A stretch of 64,000 bases of DNA from Bacillus sp. FJAT-14578 (GTDB taxonomy: Bacteria > Bacillota > Bacilli > Bacillales > Bacillaceae_H), in NCBI RefSeq assembly GCF_000504165.1, contig NZ_AYSE01000005.1:62001-126000 (forward strand), read 5' to 3'. The translations under genes and the position numbers were made by a program. The first letter of the stretch is position 1, and each line of letters opens with the position of its first letter. Below are positions 1 through 8,742 of the stretch, in pieces. The notes under the pieces are model-generated. The model ran no database searches and was not told the DNA's origin. It saw only the letters and a list, made by a program, of their open reading frames with translations.

Positions 1-392
1 TTGAAAAAGCTTAATCTTTGGTTAAACTAGTAATGGTTGGCGATAAGTACTAGTAAATATAACTAGCAATTAGTACCAAGTAATAAAAAATTGATTGACA
101 AGTATGAAAATAAATTGGTAGGATGGAGTCTGTAGGTATTACTCAAAAAATAACGGAAAAGAATCCGTTTCCAATTTAGATGAAGAGGGAGAAGGAAAGC
201 ATTATCGATCCTGAATTTTGTATCCTACGTATGCATAAAAATTGACATTCAACCCCTTGTCTTAAGTAGCGGATAACGATTCCCTTTATGTGATAGAAAG
301 TGGCACGTCATCTTTTTAGTTTGGCGGACATAAATGAAAGTATCACTCCATGCTATGTCAGACGAAGGGCCTAAAATGAAAGGGGTCTAAAG
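1..392. other. Intergenic leader before the desaturase gene
   Basis: AT-rich region without a convincing ORF. It should hold the desaturase promoter, but I could not pick a -35/-10 pair with good spacing. TTGACA-like hexamers at about 95-100 and 242-247 lack a good -10. A Shine-Dalgarno sequence (aaagggg, 379-385) precedes the desaturase ATG. In B. subtilis the des gene is driven by the DesK/DesR two-component system; no DesR box could be recognised by eye. Confidence 0.5.
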
Positions 393-1496
393 ATGAAGGA
401 GCTTCATACGTTTGGATGGTATGCAGCACGCATATCTCCACATTTACCAAAAGAGGCATTTAAGCCTGTTCCCTCCCGTCTTTTTGGCGGGCTTGCTTAT
501 TTAATTGTCATTATTTCAGGCTTTCTCACCATTGGTTTACTGGATTTAAACCCATGGATTAGCTTGCTTATTTCTTTCGTATTGGGAGTAAGCTTTGCCG
601 GAATGGGATTATTAGGACATGAAATTTTGCACGGTACAGTTGTTAGAAAGCCATGGCTGAGAGACCTTTGCGGGGCAATTGCTTTCTTTCCATTAACTAC
701 AGGGCCTAAGCTTTGGAGAAAATGGCACAATATGACTCACCATATTCATACGCAGGACGATGAGAAAGATCCTGATTCATGGCCCACTTTGGAAAAAATG
801 CTTCAAAGCCGTTTCCTTCGCTGGGTGTACCGCCTTCCTCTTTTCCTTCGTTCTTTTGCAGAATTTAGCTTTTTAACGATTGAATTTACTTTGCACTCTA
901 CAAGAATGTTTGTACATTTCATTAAACAATTCAAGCCGGAAGCAAAGTCGTCCGTTTGGCTGCAATTGCTTTTACCTTGGACTACATGGATTACTTTATT
1001 ATTTATAATGGGGCCTGGAAAATGGTTTTTCGCTTTCCTATTGCCGCTGTTAATCGGAAACTTTATCGTTATGGCCTATATTTCAACGAACCATCGTTTA
1101 AATCCGCTTGTACCAGTCAATGATCCGCTGGCAAACAGCTTGTCTGTCACGGTACCGAAATGGGTGGATGTGCTTCACTTTAATTTTTCTTACCATACGG
1201 AGCATCACTTATTTCCGGGTGTAAGCTCTAAGTACTATCCGTTAGTGAAAGAGCAGATTAAAAGGATGTGGCCTGAGCGCTATCATGAGATGCCGATGGG
1301 GCAAGCTTTAAAAGCGCTTTGGAAAACACCGAGAATTTACTACAAGGAAAAAGAATTGATTGATCCTCATGCAGGACATGTGTATGGTTCATTGGGACAT
1401 GGCTTTGATCCAACCAATATCCGTTATCGAAAAATTAATTTGAAAAAAGATACACCGATTTCTCCAAGATTTGTTTCAAAACAAACACAGCGCTAG
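393..1496 (+). CDS. Membrane fatty acid desaturase
   Basis: Predicted acyl-lipid desaturase that introduces a double bond into membrane phospholipid acyl chains, normally to keep membranes fluid in the cold. The 367-residue protein has the three histidine boxes of the membrane di-iron desaturase family (PF00487): HEILH at 76-80, HNMTHH at 112-117 and HTEHH at 268-272. Hydrophobic segments lie at about 30-75, 150-165 and 190-230. Length is close to B. subtilis Des (352 aa). It stands alone, followed by a good terminator. No desK/desR pair is adjacent, so cold regulation is possible but not shown. Position of desaturation (delta-5 or other) cannot be told. Confidence 0.85.
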   Translation: MKELHTFGWYAARISPHLPKEAFKPVPSRLFGGLAYLIVIISGFLTIGLLDLNPWISLLISFVLGVSFAGMGLLGHEILHGTVVRKPWLRDLCGAIAFFPLTTGPKLWRKWHNMTHHIHTQDDEKDPDSWPTLEKMLQSRFLRWVYRLPLFLRSFAEFSFLTIEFTLHSTRMFVHFIKQFKPEAKSSVWLQLLLPWTTWITLLFIMGPGKWFFAFLLPLLIGNFIVMAYISTNHRLNPLVPVNDPLANSLSVTVPKWVDVLHFNFSYHTEHHLFPGVSSKYYPLVKEQIKRMWPERYHEMPMGQALKALWKTPRIYYKEKELIDPHAGHVYGSLGHGFDPTNIRYRKINLKKDTPISPRFVSKQTQR

Positions 1497-1533
1497 AAGC
1501 AGACATCTAAGCGTTGAAAGAAAAGCAAAATGG

Positions 1534-1567
1534 AAAACCACTTTCATACATGGAAGTGGTTTTTGTT
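1534..1567 (+). terminator. Rho-independent terminator of the desaturase gene
   Basis: Ten-base inverted repeat, aaaaccactt at 1534-1543 and aagtggtttt at 1554-1563, followed by T-rich sequence. Confidence 0.85.
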
Positions 1568-1743
1568 TGTCTTTATACTACGAAAACATTTGATGAACGT
1601 ATCGGCATGATCTGCAAGGTATATAGCGCATTTTCATGAGAAGATAAGGAGACCATAGATAAAAGGTGTTAGAATAAAGATAGCAACTAATTAAATGAGG
1701 CATTAAAAACAGGAATTAATTTCATATAAGAAGGAGATCAGAA

Positions 1744-3258
1744 GTGAATAAAAATGCTAATAATCCAATTGGCCATTCATCAGTCTCCCAGGATAATATC
1801 ATTTTGGAGCATTATGGACTGAATGAATTGAACTTTGAATCCATCAAAAGCTATCGTCAGCGGTTTTCATCCATCAAACCGCTTCATCCTTGGAATGGAC
1901 TTGAGACAAAAGACTTTCTTTATAAGATCGGTGCTTGGGGAAAGCAGCGAAATGCCAGCACAGAGGGATTGACCCTTGCTGGTTTATTGATGTTTAGCGA
2001 AGAAAGAATCATCACAGAGGTTTTATCACAATACTTTTTAGAATATCGAGAAAATTTGACTGATATAGTAATTGGGGATTGGTCAAAACGTTTTACGTCA
2101 CAGGATGGAACTTGGTCTGGAAACCTTTATGATTTTTATTTCAAAGTTATGGAAGAGTTGACTGCTGGTCTTAAGGAAGATGAACAATCTGGAGACTTTC
2201 AGGGAAAGGACAAAGATCTTATTCATTCTGCTTTACATGAGGTACTGATTAATGCAATCGTTCACGCCGATTATTATGGTGAGGGCGGTATTGTTATTGA
2301 AAAGGAAAAAAATTTTTTTCAATTTTCCAATCCAGGTTTATTACGTATAACGCAAGAACAGGCTTTACAAGGCGGCGTCACCCAGCTGCTCAATCCTACT
2401 CTTTTTAAAATGTTCATCCTCATTGGACTGTGCAAGCGAGCAGGATCGGGTTTAAAAAGTGCCGATTTAGCTTGGCGTCATTTTGATGGAGAAGGAATAG
2501 AACTAATTCAAAATACCCAGTCCGAAAGAACCGTTATCACATTTAACAGGTTCCCTGTACGGACGGGAAATAAAACGGAATTATCGGTAAAACAAAGAGA
2601 AGAAAAAATAGAGAAAGTTGCGGGAAATAATCCAACGAGACCATCAGAGAAGGAAAATGAAAGCTCCTATAATAAAAAAGAGAGCTCCTTGAATAACGTT
2701 ATTAACTCCTTAAACAAAGAGAATAACTCCTCTAATAACATTAGAAACTCCTATAACAACGATTCGGACTCCTTTAATAAAGAATTTAACTCCTATATTA
2801 ACGCGATTAACTCCGTTAATAACAGGTCGGACTCCGTAAATAGAAACAAGAACTTCCTTACTAATGAAAAAGGTTTATCTATTGAGGATGAGTTGATAGG
2901 TCAACAAGAGGAGGTAGAAATCGACACGGAAGAATATGAAGAAGAAATAGGTTTTAATGAGATAATGGCAGAAGAGGAAACAAATGAAGCAATTGAAAGT
3001 CAACTATGGGAAATTTCAGAGATTGCTAGGAAGAAAAGACGTTTAAGTCCGGTTAAGATGGAAGAAATTATTATCGACCTCGTCGAAAAAAGGCCATTAA
3101 TGTTAAAAGAGCTAGCTTCTTTATTAGAAAGGACCCCGGATGGACTGCGAAACAATTACCTGTCTAAGTTATTAAGTGAAGGAAATATACAATTAAAATA
3201 TCCTAAACAACCCAATCACCCTCGCCAAGCGTATATGGGGCTAAAAAAGAAACATTGA
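1744..3258 (+). CDS. ATP-binding protein of the Schlafen-AlbA/RecG-C-like class with heptad-repeat linker and winged helix
   Basis: 504 residues from a GTG start with a strong RBS (gaaggaga, 8 nt upstream). Residues about 60-100 (GLTLAGLLMF motif) match the segment that usually links an AlbA_2/Schlafen DNA-binding domain to its ATPase. Residues about 155-270 form a GHKL-type ATPase (HATPase_c_4 / RecG C-terminal-like), with the N-box around HEVLINAIVHADYY at 165-178. The usual N-terminal AlbA_2 domain is absent, and upstream DNA shows no remnant. Residues 307-376 are ten in-register 7-residue units rich in Ser and Asn, followed by an acidic stretch and a probable winged helix at about 435-500. 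Relatives include regulators and anti-phage proteins, but the role here is unknown. Confidence 0.7.
   Translation: MNKNANNPIGHSSVSQDNIILEHYGLNELNFESIKSYRQRFSSIKPLHPWNGLETKDFLYKIGAWGKQRNASTEGLTLAGLLMFSEERIITEVLSQYFLEYRENLTDIVIGDWSKRFTSQDGTWSGNLYDFYFKVMEELTAGLKEDEQSGDFQGKDKDLIHSALHEVLINAIVHADYYGEGGIVIEKEKNFFQFSNPGLLRITQEQALQGGVTQLLNPTLFKMFILIGLCKRAGSGLKSADLAWRHFDGEGIELIQNTQSERTVITFNRFPVRTGNKTELSVKQREEKIEKVAGNNPTRPSEKENESSYNKKESSLNNVINSLNKENNSSNNIRNSYNNDSDSFNKEFNSYINAINSVNNRSDSVNRNKNFLTNEKGLSIEDELIGQQEEVEIDTEEYEEEIGFNEIMAEEETNEAIESQLWEISEIARKKRRLSPVKMEEIIIDLVEKRPLMLKELASLLERTPDGLRNNYLSKLLSEGNIQLKYPKQPNHPRQAYMGLKKKH
2662..2871 (+). repeat. Ten in-register 21-bp units encoding Ser/Asn heptapeptides
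   Basis: Units begin at 2662 and recur every 21 nt to 2851. Each encodes [SND]-S-x-N-[NKR]-x-x. The second residue is Ser in the first nine units, and all nine use codon TCC; the tenth has Phe (TTC). The remaining codons vary. The perfect 21-nt phase shows expansion by duplication in coding DNA. Confidence 0.9.
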
Positions 3259-3317
3259 GTGTCGAATAGGGTAAAAAGATAATAGAACAGCTGCAAAACG
3301 AACAAGGGTCATTTGTC

Positions 3318-3348
3318 AAAAGTCATTGATATATGTCGATGGCTTTTT
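3318..3348 (+). terminator. Probable terminator after the ATPase gene
   Basis: Stem aaaagtcattga / tcgatggctttt (two G-U pairs) at 3318-3329 and 3336-3347, with a T tract. Confidence 0.5.
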
Positions 3349-3485
3349 GATGAACCAACAAGTATGCAACCCGTTCTTGAAAGCTCTTAAATTGCCTGTA
3401 TAAAGCTGTGCAGGCGATTTTTATACTCAAAATAAATTTGGAAAATTAATTTGAATTCATATAAAAAGATGGGAGAGTTAGAAAG

Positions 3486-3962
3486 ATGGCTCAAGCAAAA
3501 ACCAATGCGATGCGGATATTGGATGGAAAAAAGATCGCTTATGAGGTGATGACATACGATAATAAAGATGGAAAGATTGACGGTGTTTCGGTCGCGCATA
3601 AAGTTGGAAAAGAAGTATCCAGTGTGTACAAAACATTAGTCACACAAGGAAGCAATCAAAATTTATATGTGTTTGTCATTCCGGTGGAGGCCGAGTTGGA
3701 TTTAAAAAGAGCTGCAAAGGCAACAGGAGAAAAGAAAATTGAGATGGTACCCGTGAAAGATATTCAGAAGTGGACAGGATACATTCGTGGAGGATGCTCT
3801 CCTGTTGGGATGAAAAAGCTGTATCCAACCTTTATCGACCAAAGTGCTTCTAAGTTGGAGACAATTGTTGTGAGCGGTGGAAAAATCGGAATCCAAATCG
3901 AATTAAGCGTAGATGATTTAAAAGAGGTCACATCCGCCATCATTTGTGAGGGCGTAAAGTAA
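3486..3962 (+). CDS. ybaK: YbaK/EbsC-type aminoacyl-tRNA deacylase
   Basis: 158-residue single-domain protein of the YbaK/ProX family. These enzymes hydrolyse mischarged tRNA, classically Cys-tRNA(Pro), in the cytoplasm. Family signatures visible are VYKTLV near residues 43-48, the following Lys-containing strand, and GGCSPVGMKK near 100-109, which forms the substrate pocket. Length equals the usual 155-160 residues. The RBS (gggaga) lies 7-10 nt before ATG. It appears monocistronic. Substrate choice (Cys-tRNA-Pro or another mischarged tRNA) is inferred from family membership only. Confidence 0.88.
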   Translation: MAQAKTNAMRILDGKKIAYEVMTYDNKDGKIDGVSVAHKVGKEVSSVYKTLVTQGSNQNLYVFVIPVEAELDLKRAAKATGEKKIEMVPVKDIQKWTGYIRGGCSPVGMKKLYPTFIDQSASKLETIVVSGGKIGIQIELSVDDLKEVTSAIICEGVK

Positions 3963-4166
3963 ACTTCCATTATTGGAGATGCAGTCCGCTAGAATGGGCA
4001 AAATAGGCGCTGTATCTAAAAGGCCGCTGATGGTTTCTATGGATAGGGTCTCAACTGTAACAAGCTAATGAAATAAGAAAATACATGTTACAATAGGAGA
4101 AGGGAAAGACATTGGAGATACACAATCCAATCGTTGGGAATTTAGCCATTTTGAAAGGATGTTTGG

Positions 4167-6353
4167 ATGAGTAAAACATTAGTATTAGCCGAAAAACCTT
4201 CCGTGGGCCGTGATTTAGCCCGTGTATTAAATTGTTCCAAAAAAGGAAACGGCTATTTAGAAGGCAGTCAATATATTGTGACATGGGCGTTGGGGCATCT
4301 TGTGACACTGGCAGACCCGGAGGCTTACGATGATAAATATAAATCATGGAATCTGGAAGACTTGCCGATGCTTCCTCCTCATTTGAAATTAGTAGTCATC
4401 AAAAAGACCGGCAAGCAGTTTCAAGCGGTAAAGGCTCAAATGAATAGAAAAGATGTAAAAGAAATTGTCATTGCAACGGATGCGGGACGTGAAGGAGAGC
4501 TTGTTGCACGGTGGATCATCGAGAAATCCCATATTCAAAAACCGCTTAAACGTTTATGGATTTCATCTGTGACTGATAAAGCGATTAAAGAAGGGTTTCG
4601 CCGTTTAAAAGACGGAAAAGAATATGAAAATTTATATGCTTCAGCGGTAGCTCGGGCCGAAGCGGATTGGGTAGTAGGGATTAACGCAACCCGCGCTTTG
4701 ACCGCCAAATACAATGCACAGCTTTCATGCGGACGGGTGCAAACGCCGACACTGGCGATGATTGCAAAAAGAGAAGAAGAGATTAAGCAGTTCAAGTCAA
4801 GAACGTTTTATGGAATCCAAGCCGTAACAGATCAGTTGAAACTGACGTGGCAAGATGAAAAAACAAAAGACATAAAAACATTCTCTAAAGAAAAAAGCGA
4901 TGAGATTCTCTCTTCTCTTCGAGGTAAAAAAGCAGAAATCATAGAAGTAGAAAAATCCTATAAAAAAAGCTATGCTCCTCAGCTCTATGATTTAACGGAG
5001 CTTCAGCGAGAAGCACATAAGAAGTTTAGTTATTCCGCGAAGGAAACCCTTTCCATTTTACAAAAGCTTTATGAACATCATAAAGTAGTGACGTATCCAA
5101 GAACCGATTCGCGTTATTTATCGACGGATATGGTAGAGACGTTAAAGGAGAGAGTAGAAGCTTGCAGTATGAAGCCCTACAATCAGCTTGCTTTTAAATT
5201 GCTGAAACAGCCGATTAAAGCCAGTAAATCTTTTGTTGATGACAGCAAGGTATCCGACCACCATGCCATCATTCCGACGGAGCAATCCATTCTGCTCAGC
5301 TCTTTGAGTGACAAGGAACGAAAAATTTATGATTTAGTCGTAAAACGCTTCTTAGCTGTACTATATCCGCCGTTTGAATATGAGCAAACAACCATCAAAG
5401 CTAAAATCGGAGATTATCCTTTTACGGCAAAAGGAAAAGTAGTGCTTTCTCAAGGGTGGAAAGAAGTATATGAAAATCGCTATGAAGATGAACAGGCCAA
5501 GGATGGAATAGGAGACCAAACTTTGCCGCCGGTGAAAAAAGGGGATGTATTGGCGGTTGTTTCTCTTAATCAAACAAAAGGAGAGACCAAACCTCCTGAA
5601 CGATTTAATGAAGGAACGTTGCTTTCGGCCATGGAAAACCCGGTGAAATATATGGAAAATGAAAGCAAGGAGTTACGAAAAACAATTGGAGAAACAGGCG
5701 GCCTTGGGACGGTTGCGACAAGAGCCGACATTATCGAAAAACTATTCAATAGCTTTTTGATTGAAAAGAAAGGGAAAGACTTAGTCATTACGTCTAAAGG
5801 AAAGCAACTTTTGGACTTAGTACCGGAAGAGCTGAAATCTCCCGATCTTACCGCACAATGGGAACAAAAGCTTGGAGCCATCGCAAAAGGCAACATGAAA
5901 AAGCAGACGTTCATTAAAGAAATGAAAGACTATGCCAACACGGCTGTGCATCAAATTAAAAACAGTGAAAAGAAATTTAAGCATGATAATGTAACGGGAA
6001 GCAGATGTCCCGATTGCGGCAAACTTATGCTCGAAGTGAATGGGAAAAAAGGCAAGATGCTCGTTTGTCAGGATCGTGATTGCGGTCACCGCAAAAATAT
6101 TGCGAAACAAACGAACTCAAGATGCCCGAATTGCCATAAACGGCTCGAACTCCGTGGTGAAGGAGAAGGGCAAATATTCGCGTGCAGCTGCGGACACCGT
6201 GAAAAGCTGTCGACATTTAATGAGCGCAAGAAAAAAGAGAAAAGCGGCAAAGTGTCCCGAAAAGATATTAATAAATATTTAAAAGATCAGGACAAAGAAG
6301 AACCGTTGAATAATCCGTTTGCTGAAGCACTGGCAAAGTTGAAATTAAAGTAA
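4167..6353 (+). CDS. topB: DNA topoisomerase III
   Basis: Type IA topoisomerase of 728 residues, the usual length for Bacillus TopB. It cuts one DNA strand via a 5' phosphotyrosine and decatenates replication and recombination intermediates. The Toprim domain begins at the N-terminus (LAEKPSVGRDLA) and contains the acidic motif TDAGREGEL near residue 105. The catalytic Tyr is Y310 in VTYPRTDSRY. Two zinc-ribbon-like Cys clusters occupy about 614-690 (CPDCG, then CPNC and CSCG), followed by a basic tail. The RBS gaaagga lies 7 nt before ATG. A hairpin with a T tract follows the stop. Confidence 0.95.
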   Translation: MSKTLVLAEKPSVGRDLARVLNCSKKGNGYLEGSQYIVTWALGHLVTLADPEAYDDKYKSWNLEDLPMLPPHLKLVVIKKTGKQFQAVKAQMNRKDVKEIVIATDAGREGELVARWIIEKSHIQKPLKRLWISSVTDKAIKEGFRRLKDGKEYENLYASAVARAEADWVVGINATRALTAKYNAQLSCGRVQTPTLAMIAKREEEIKQFKSRTFYGIQAVTDQLKLTWQDEKTKDIKTFSKEKSDEILSSLRGKKAEIIEVEKSYKKSYAPQLYDLTELQREAHKKFSYSAKETLSILQKLYEHHKVVTYPRTDSRYLSTDMVETLKERVEACSMKPYNQLAFKLLKQPIKASKSFVDDSKVSDHHAIIPTEQSILLSSLSDKERKIYDLVVKRFLAVLYPPFEYEQTTIKAKIGDYPFTAKGKVVLSQGWKEVYENRYEDEQAKDGIGDQTLPPVKKGDVLAVVSLNQTKGETKPPERFNEGTLLSAMENPVKYMENESKELRKTIGETGGLGTVATRADIIEKLFNSFLIEKKGKDLVITSKGKQLLDLVPEELKSPDLTAQWEQKLGAIAKGNMKKQTFIKEMKDYANTAVHQIKNSEKKFKHDNVTGSRCPDCGKLMLEVNGKKGKMLVCQDRDCGHRKNIAKQTNSRCPNCHKRLELRGEGEGQIFACSCGHREKLSTFNERKKKEKSGKVSRKDINKYLKDQDKEEPLNNPFAEALAKLKLK

Positions 6354-6363
6354 CAGGTGATGA

Positions 6364-6392
6364 AAGGGGAGGCCTAGAGGTCTTCCTTTTTA
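6364..6392 (+). terminator. Terminator after topB
   Basis: Stem built from ggggaggcc and ggtcttcctttt (G-U pairs allowed), ending in a T run, starting 10 nt after the topB stop. Confidence 0.65.
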
Positions 6393-6425
6393 AAAGGTAA
6401 GTATAACTTTTTCGATGGGCAATGG

Positions 6426-6605
6426 TGTCTAGCTCCAGCGCCTAGCTCGCTGTGGAAAAGAGGATTGCCCTCATAAGGCAAAAAGCGCCTTATGGGTCAA
6501 TCCCTATTTCCTTGGGGTCGCAGGATGCGGGTCATGCCGACGTTGCCACAGGACGTGGCGAATTTAGTCGGCCTTCTTTGATCAAGGCGCTTGCACTTTT
6601 CTTAG
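6426..6605 (+). repeat. Dispersed repeat family A, copy 1
   Basis: Starts tgtctagctccagcgcc and ends ggcgcttgcacttttctt. It shares head, tail and a long interior (from ttgccacaggacgtggcg through tcggccttctttga) with 42655-42815. The interior has nested inverted repeats (gccgac/gtcggc, gccac/gtggc). A 71-residue ORF overlaps it and is not considered real. Confidence 0.8.
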
Positions 6606-6692
6606 TTTGGGCTTTCACCCATTGGCCGTCCCCATCATATGTTAGTCTATGTGACTATGCATTTTGACTTTCATGGAAAAGGGGCGGTTGGG

Positions 6693-7787
6693 ATGAATGG
6701 AAAGGTCCTCAATTATTATGCTGGAGGCAACACGGCACGGGGGTTTTATAGCTTATACGAATCCAATCTTGAGGGAATGGATCGGCTCTTTATTTTAAAA
6801 GGCGGACCGGGTACAGGGAAATCTTCCTTAATGAAGCACATCGGAGCCGAGTGGAACCGTAAGGGATATGATGTCCAGTATTTACATTGCTCTTCTGACA
6901 ATAATTCGATTGACGGAGTCATTATTGAACAGTTAAAAGTAGCCATTGTAGATGGTACGGCCCCTCATGTGATTGAGCCGAAGTGTCCGGGAGCCGTAGA
7001 GGAATATGTGAATTTAGGTGCCGCGTGGGACTCTGCACAACTTGCTGACCAAAAAGACAAAATCATTCAATATACAGAGCGAATCAGCGCGGCTTTCCAA
7101 CAGGCTTATGACTGTTTTGCTCAAGCTTTGCACATCCATGATGATTGGGAAAAAATTTACATTAAAAATATGGACTTTTCAAAAGCCAATGCTTTAACGG
7201 AACAGCTTCTTCATCAACTGTTTCGAAATCAAACATTAGATAAAAAAGCGGATGTTCGTCACCGTTTCCTTGGAGCCGCTACACCAAAAGGGGCAGTAGA
7301 TTTTGTTCCTAACTTAACCGAAGATGTAGCCAAACGTTACTTTATTAAAGGACGACCGGGCTCAGGAAAATCCACCATGTTGAAAAAGATTGCCGCTTGT
7401 GCAGAACAAAATGGTTTTGATGTAGAAGTCTATCATTGCGGGTTTGATCCAAACAGTCTGGATATGGTGATTGTAAGAGAATTGGGCTTTGCCATTTTTG
7501 ATAGCACGGCACCGCATGAATACTTTCCTGAAAGGGAATCTGATGAAATCATCGATATGTACGAGACAATCGTGACTCCAGGGACAGATGAAAAATATGC
7601 CGAACAGCTAGCGGATGTTTCCGGTCAGTACGCCTCTAAAATGAAGGAAGCGATTTCTTATTTAGCCGGGGTAAAGTCATTACGTGATGAATTGGAAGCC
7701 ATTTATATTGAGGCAATGAATTTCGAGATGGTAGATAAAATTCGAGATGACATTCAACATCAAATTGAGCAACTCGCTGAAAAATAA
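6693..7787 (+). CDS. Tandem P-loop ATPase of unknown role (PRK06851-like)
   Basis: 364 residues from ATG 6693, which has an RBS (aaaggggcgg) about 8 nt upstream. An ORF start 54 nt earlier lies next to repeat A and is less likely. Two homologous halves are visible: Walker A GGPGTGKSS at 37-45 and GRPGSGKST at 220-228, each followed by a strand with a conserved HC, an acidic DG/DS-TAPH motif and a helical end. The protein therefore arose by internal duplication of a roughly 180-residue NTPase. Similar proteins occur widely in Bacillus and clostridia without known function. The stop codon lies inside the first bases of repeat C1. Confidence 0.75.
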   Translation: MNGKVLNYYAGGNTARGFYSLYESNLEGMDRLFILKGGPGTGKSSLMKHIGAEWNRKGYDVQYLHCSSDNNSIDGVIIEQLKVAIVDGTAPHVIEPKCPGAVEEYVNLGAAWDSAQLADQKDKIIQYTERISAAFQQAYDCFAQALHIHDDWEKIYIKNMDFSKANALTEQLLHQLFRNQTLDKKADVRHRFLGAATPKGAVDFVPNLTEDVAKRYFIKGRPGSGKSTMLKKIAACAEQNGFDVEVYHCGFDPNSLDMVIVRELGFAIFDSTAPHEYFPERESDEIIDMYETIVTPGTDEKYAEQLADVSGQYASKMKEAISYLAGVKSLRDELEAIYIEAMNFEMVDKIRDDIQHQIEQLAEK

Positions 7788-7893
7788 AGGAAACTTCCAT
7801 CAGTGAGAGGGTTCCTTCATCTTCCACTTAAGCTTCTCCGATGGCTCTAAGCTTTGAAGTGAGGGTCTTACTGTCCGTTAATACGGGATAAAC
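7784..7893 (-). repeat. Dispersed repeat family C, copy 1
   Basis: Reverse-oriented copy: starts ataaaggaaacttccatc and ends gtccgttaatacgggataaa. The TAA stop of the upstream ATPase gene (7785-7787) is part of the repeat terminus. The interior hairpin (ccacttaag / ctttgaagtg) matches the long-form copy at 28535-28692. Confidence 0.8.
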
Positions 7894-7896
7894 ATC

Positions 7897-7946
7897 AAAA
7901 GGCTGGAACAAAAGGATAAACTCTATCCTTTTGTTCCAGCCTCTTT
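7897..7946. terminator. Bidirectional terminator between convergent genes
   Basis: Perfect 18-bp inverted repeat, 7901-7918 and 7924-7941, with A-rich sequence before and T-rich sequence after it. It serves the ATPase gene (+) and the endonuclease-like gene (-). Confidence 0.9.
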
Positions 7947-7947
7947 A

Positions 7948-8739
7948 TCATTGCTTTACATGAATTTCTACTCCAAAATGGTCAGAAATAACCGTTTTGT
8001 TTGTCCCATTGAAAATGACATTTGAAGATAAAACAGGAATGGATTGATTTGTTAAAATCAAATCGATTCGCAAATCTTGCTTATTTTGATCCCAGCCGGC
8101 AATTTTTCCTTTTACGGTTACACCGCTATCGGCTTTTTCCGCCAGGTGATACGTATCATATAAACCTTGCTTTAGGATATAATCATATCCCTCTCCTCGA
8201 ATCAGGGCATTATTATTGAAATCTCCCATCCAAAAAGTGAGTGCTTCTTGTTTCGTTTGCTGCAGAAGGGAATCCATTTGATGCTGAAATGGTTCTTCCT
8301 CATCTTCCCACCACCCGAGATGACAAGAATAGAAGGAAACGGGCTTACCGTTATATTCTATTTGTGCACCCACTATTTTTCGGGTTTTCCAATAGTTTGT
8401 ATCTTCATTTTTAGAAATGAAGAAGGACTCATCTTTGATGATGGGATGCTTCGTTAAAATAGCTAGTCCTTCTTCGTAGATATCATAGCCGATATGGGCA
8501 AAATCCCAGATGATTTCATAATCCGTCACCCCAAGCTTTTGAAGTTCTTCCAGCAAAACAAGAGCAAAGTTGTCTTCTTTTAAATACCCGGATACGACAG
8601 GAGAAGCAATAGACTGACTTACTTCCTGCAGAGTGATGACGTCATAAGATTTCTCTTGAATGGTTTCAGCTAAATGTTTGATTTTGTCCAGTTGATTTTC
8701 CTCTTGCCACGAATGGCAATTTAACGTTAAAAGCTTCAT
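7948..8739 (-). CDS. Endonuclease/exonuclease/phosphatase-family protein, cytosolic
   Basis: 263-residue member of the EEP superfamily (fold of exonuclease III, DNase I and inositol-phosphate phosphatases). Motifs in order: N-terminal LTLNCHSWQ, the metal-binding Glu in ITLQEV, the GDFNNN loop and the C-terminal SDHFGV motif with the catalytic His. No signal peptide is present, so it acts inside the cell. The ATG lies 3 nt beyond the PTS gene stop on the same strand, and its RBS (aggag) lies inside the end of that gene, so the two are translationally linked. The partnership with a sugar permease suggests a phosphoester substrate from sugar metabolism, but that is inference. Confidence 0.75.
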   Translation of the reverse strand: MKLLTLNCHSWQEENQLDKIKHLAETIQEKSYDVITLQEVSQSIASPVVSGYLKEDNFALVLLEELQKLGVTDYEIIWDFAHIGYDIYEEGLAILTKHPIIKDESFFISKNEDTNYWKTRKIVGAQIEYNGKPVSFYSCHLGWWEDEEEPFQHQMDSLLQQTKQEALTFWMGDFNNNALIRGEGYDYILKQGLYDTYHLAEKADSGVTVKGKIAGWDQNKQDLRIDLILTNQSIPVLSSNVIFNGTNKTVISDHFGVEIHVKQ

Positions 8740-8742
8740 AGC

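Noticed and set aside
2662..2871. Regularly spaced 21-bp units considered as a CRISPR array
   Set aside because: Units are contiguous, in coding phase inside a long ORF, only partly conserved and have no unique spacers.
6452..6667. 71-residue plus-strand ORF upstream of the P-loop ATPase
   Set aside because: It lies inside dispersed repeat A, has no RBS and no protein-like features.
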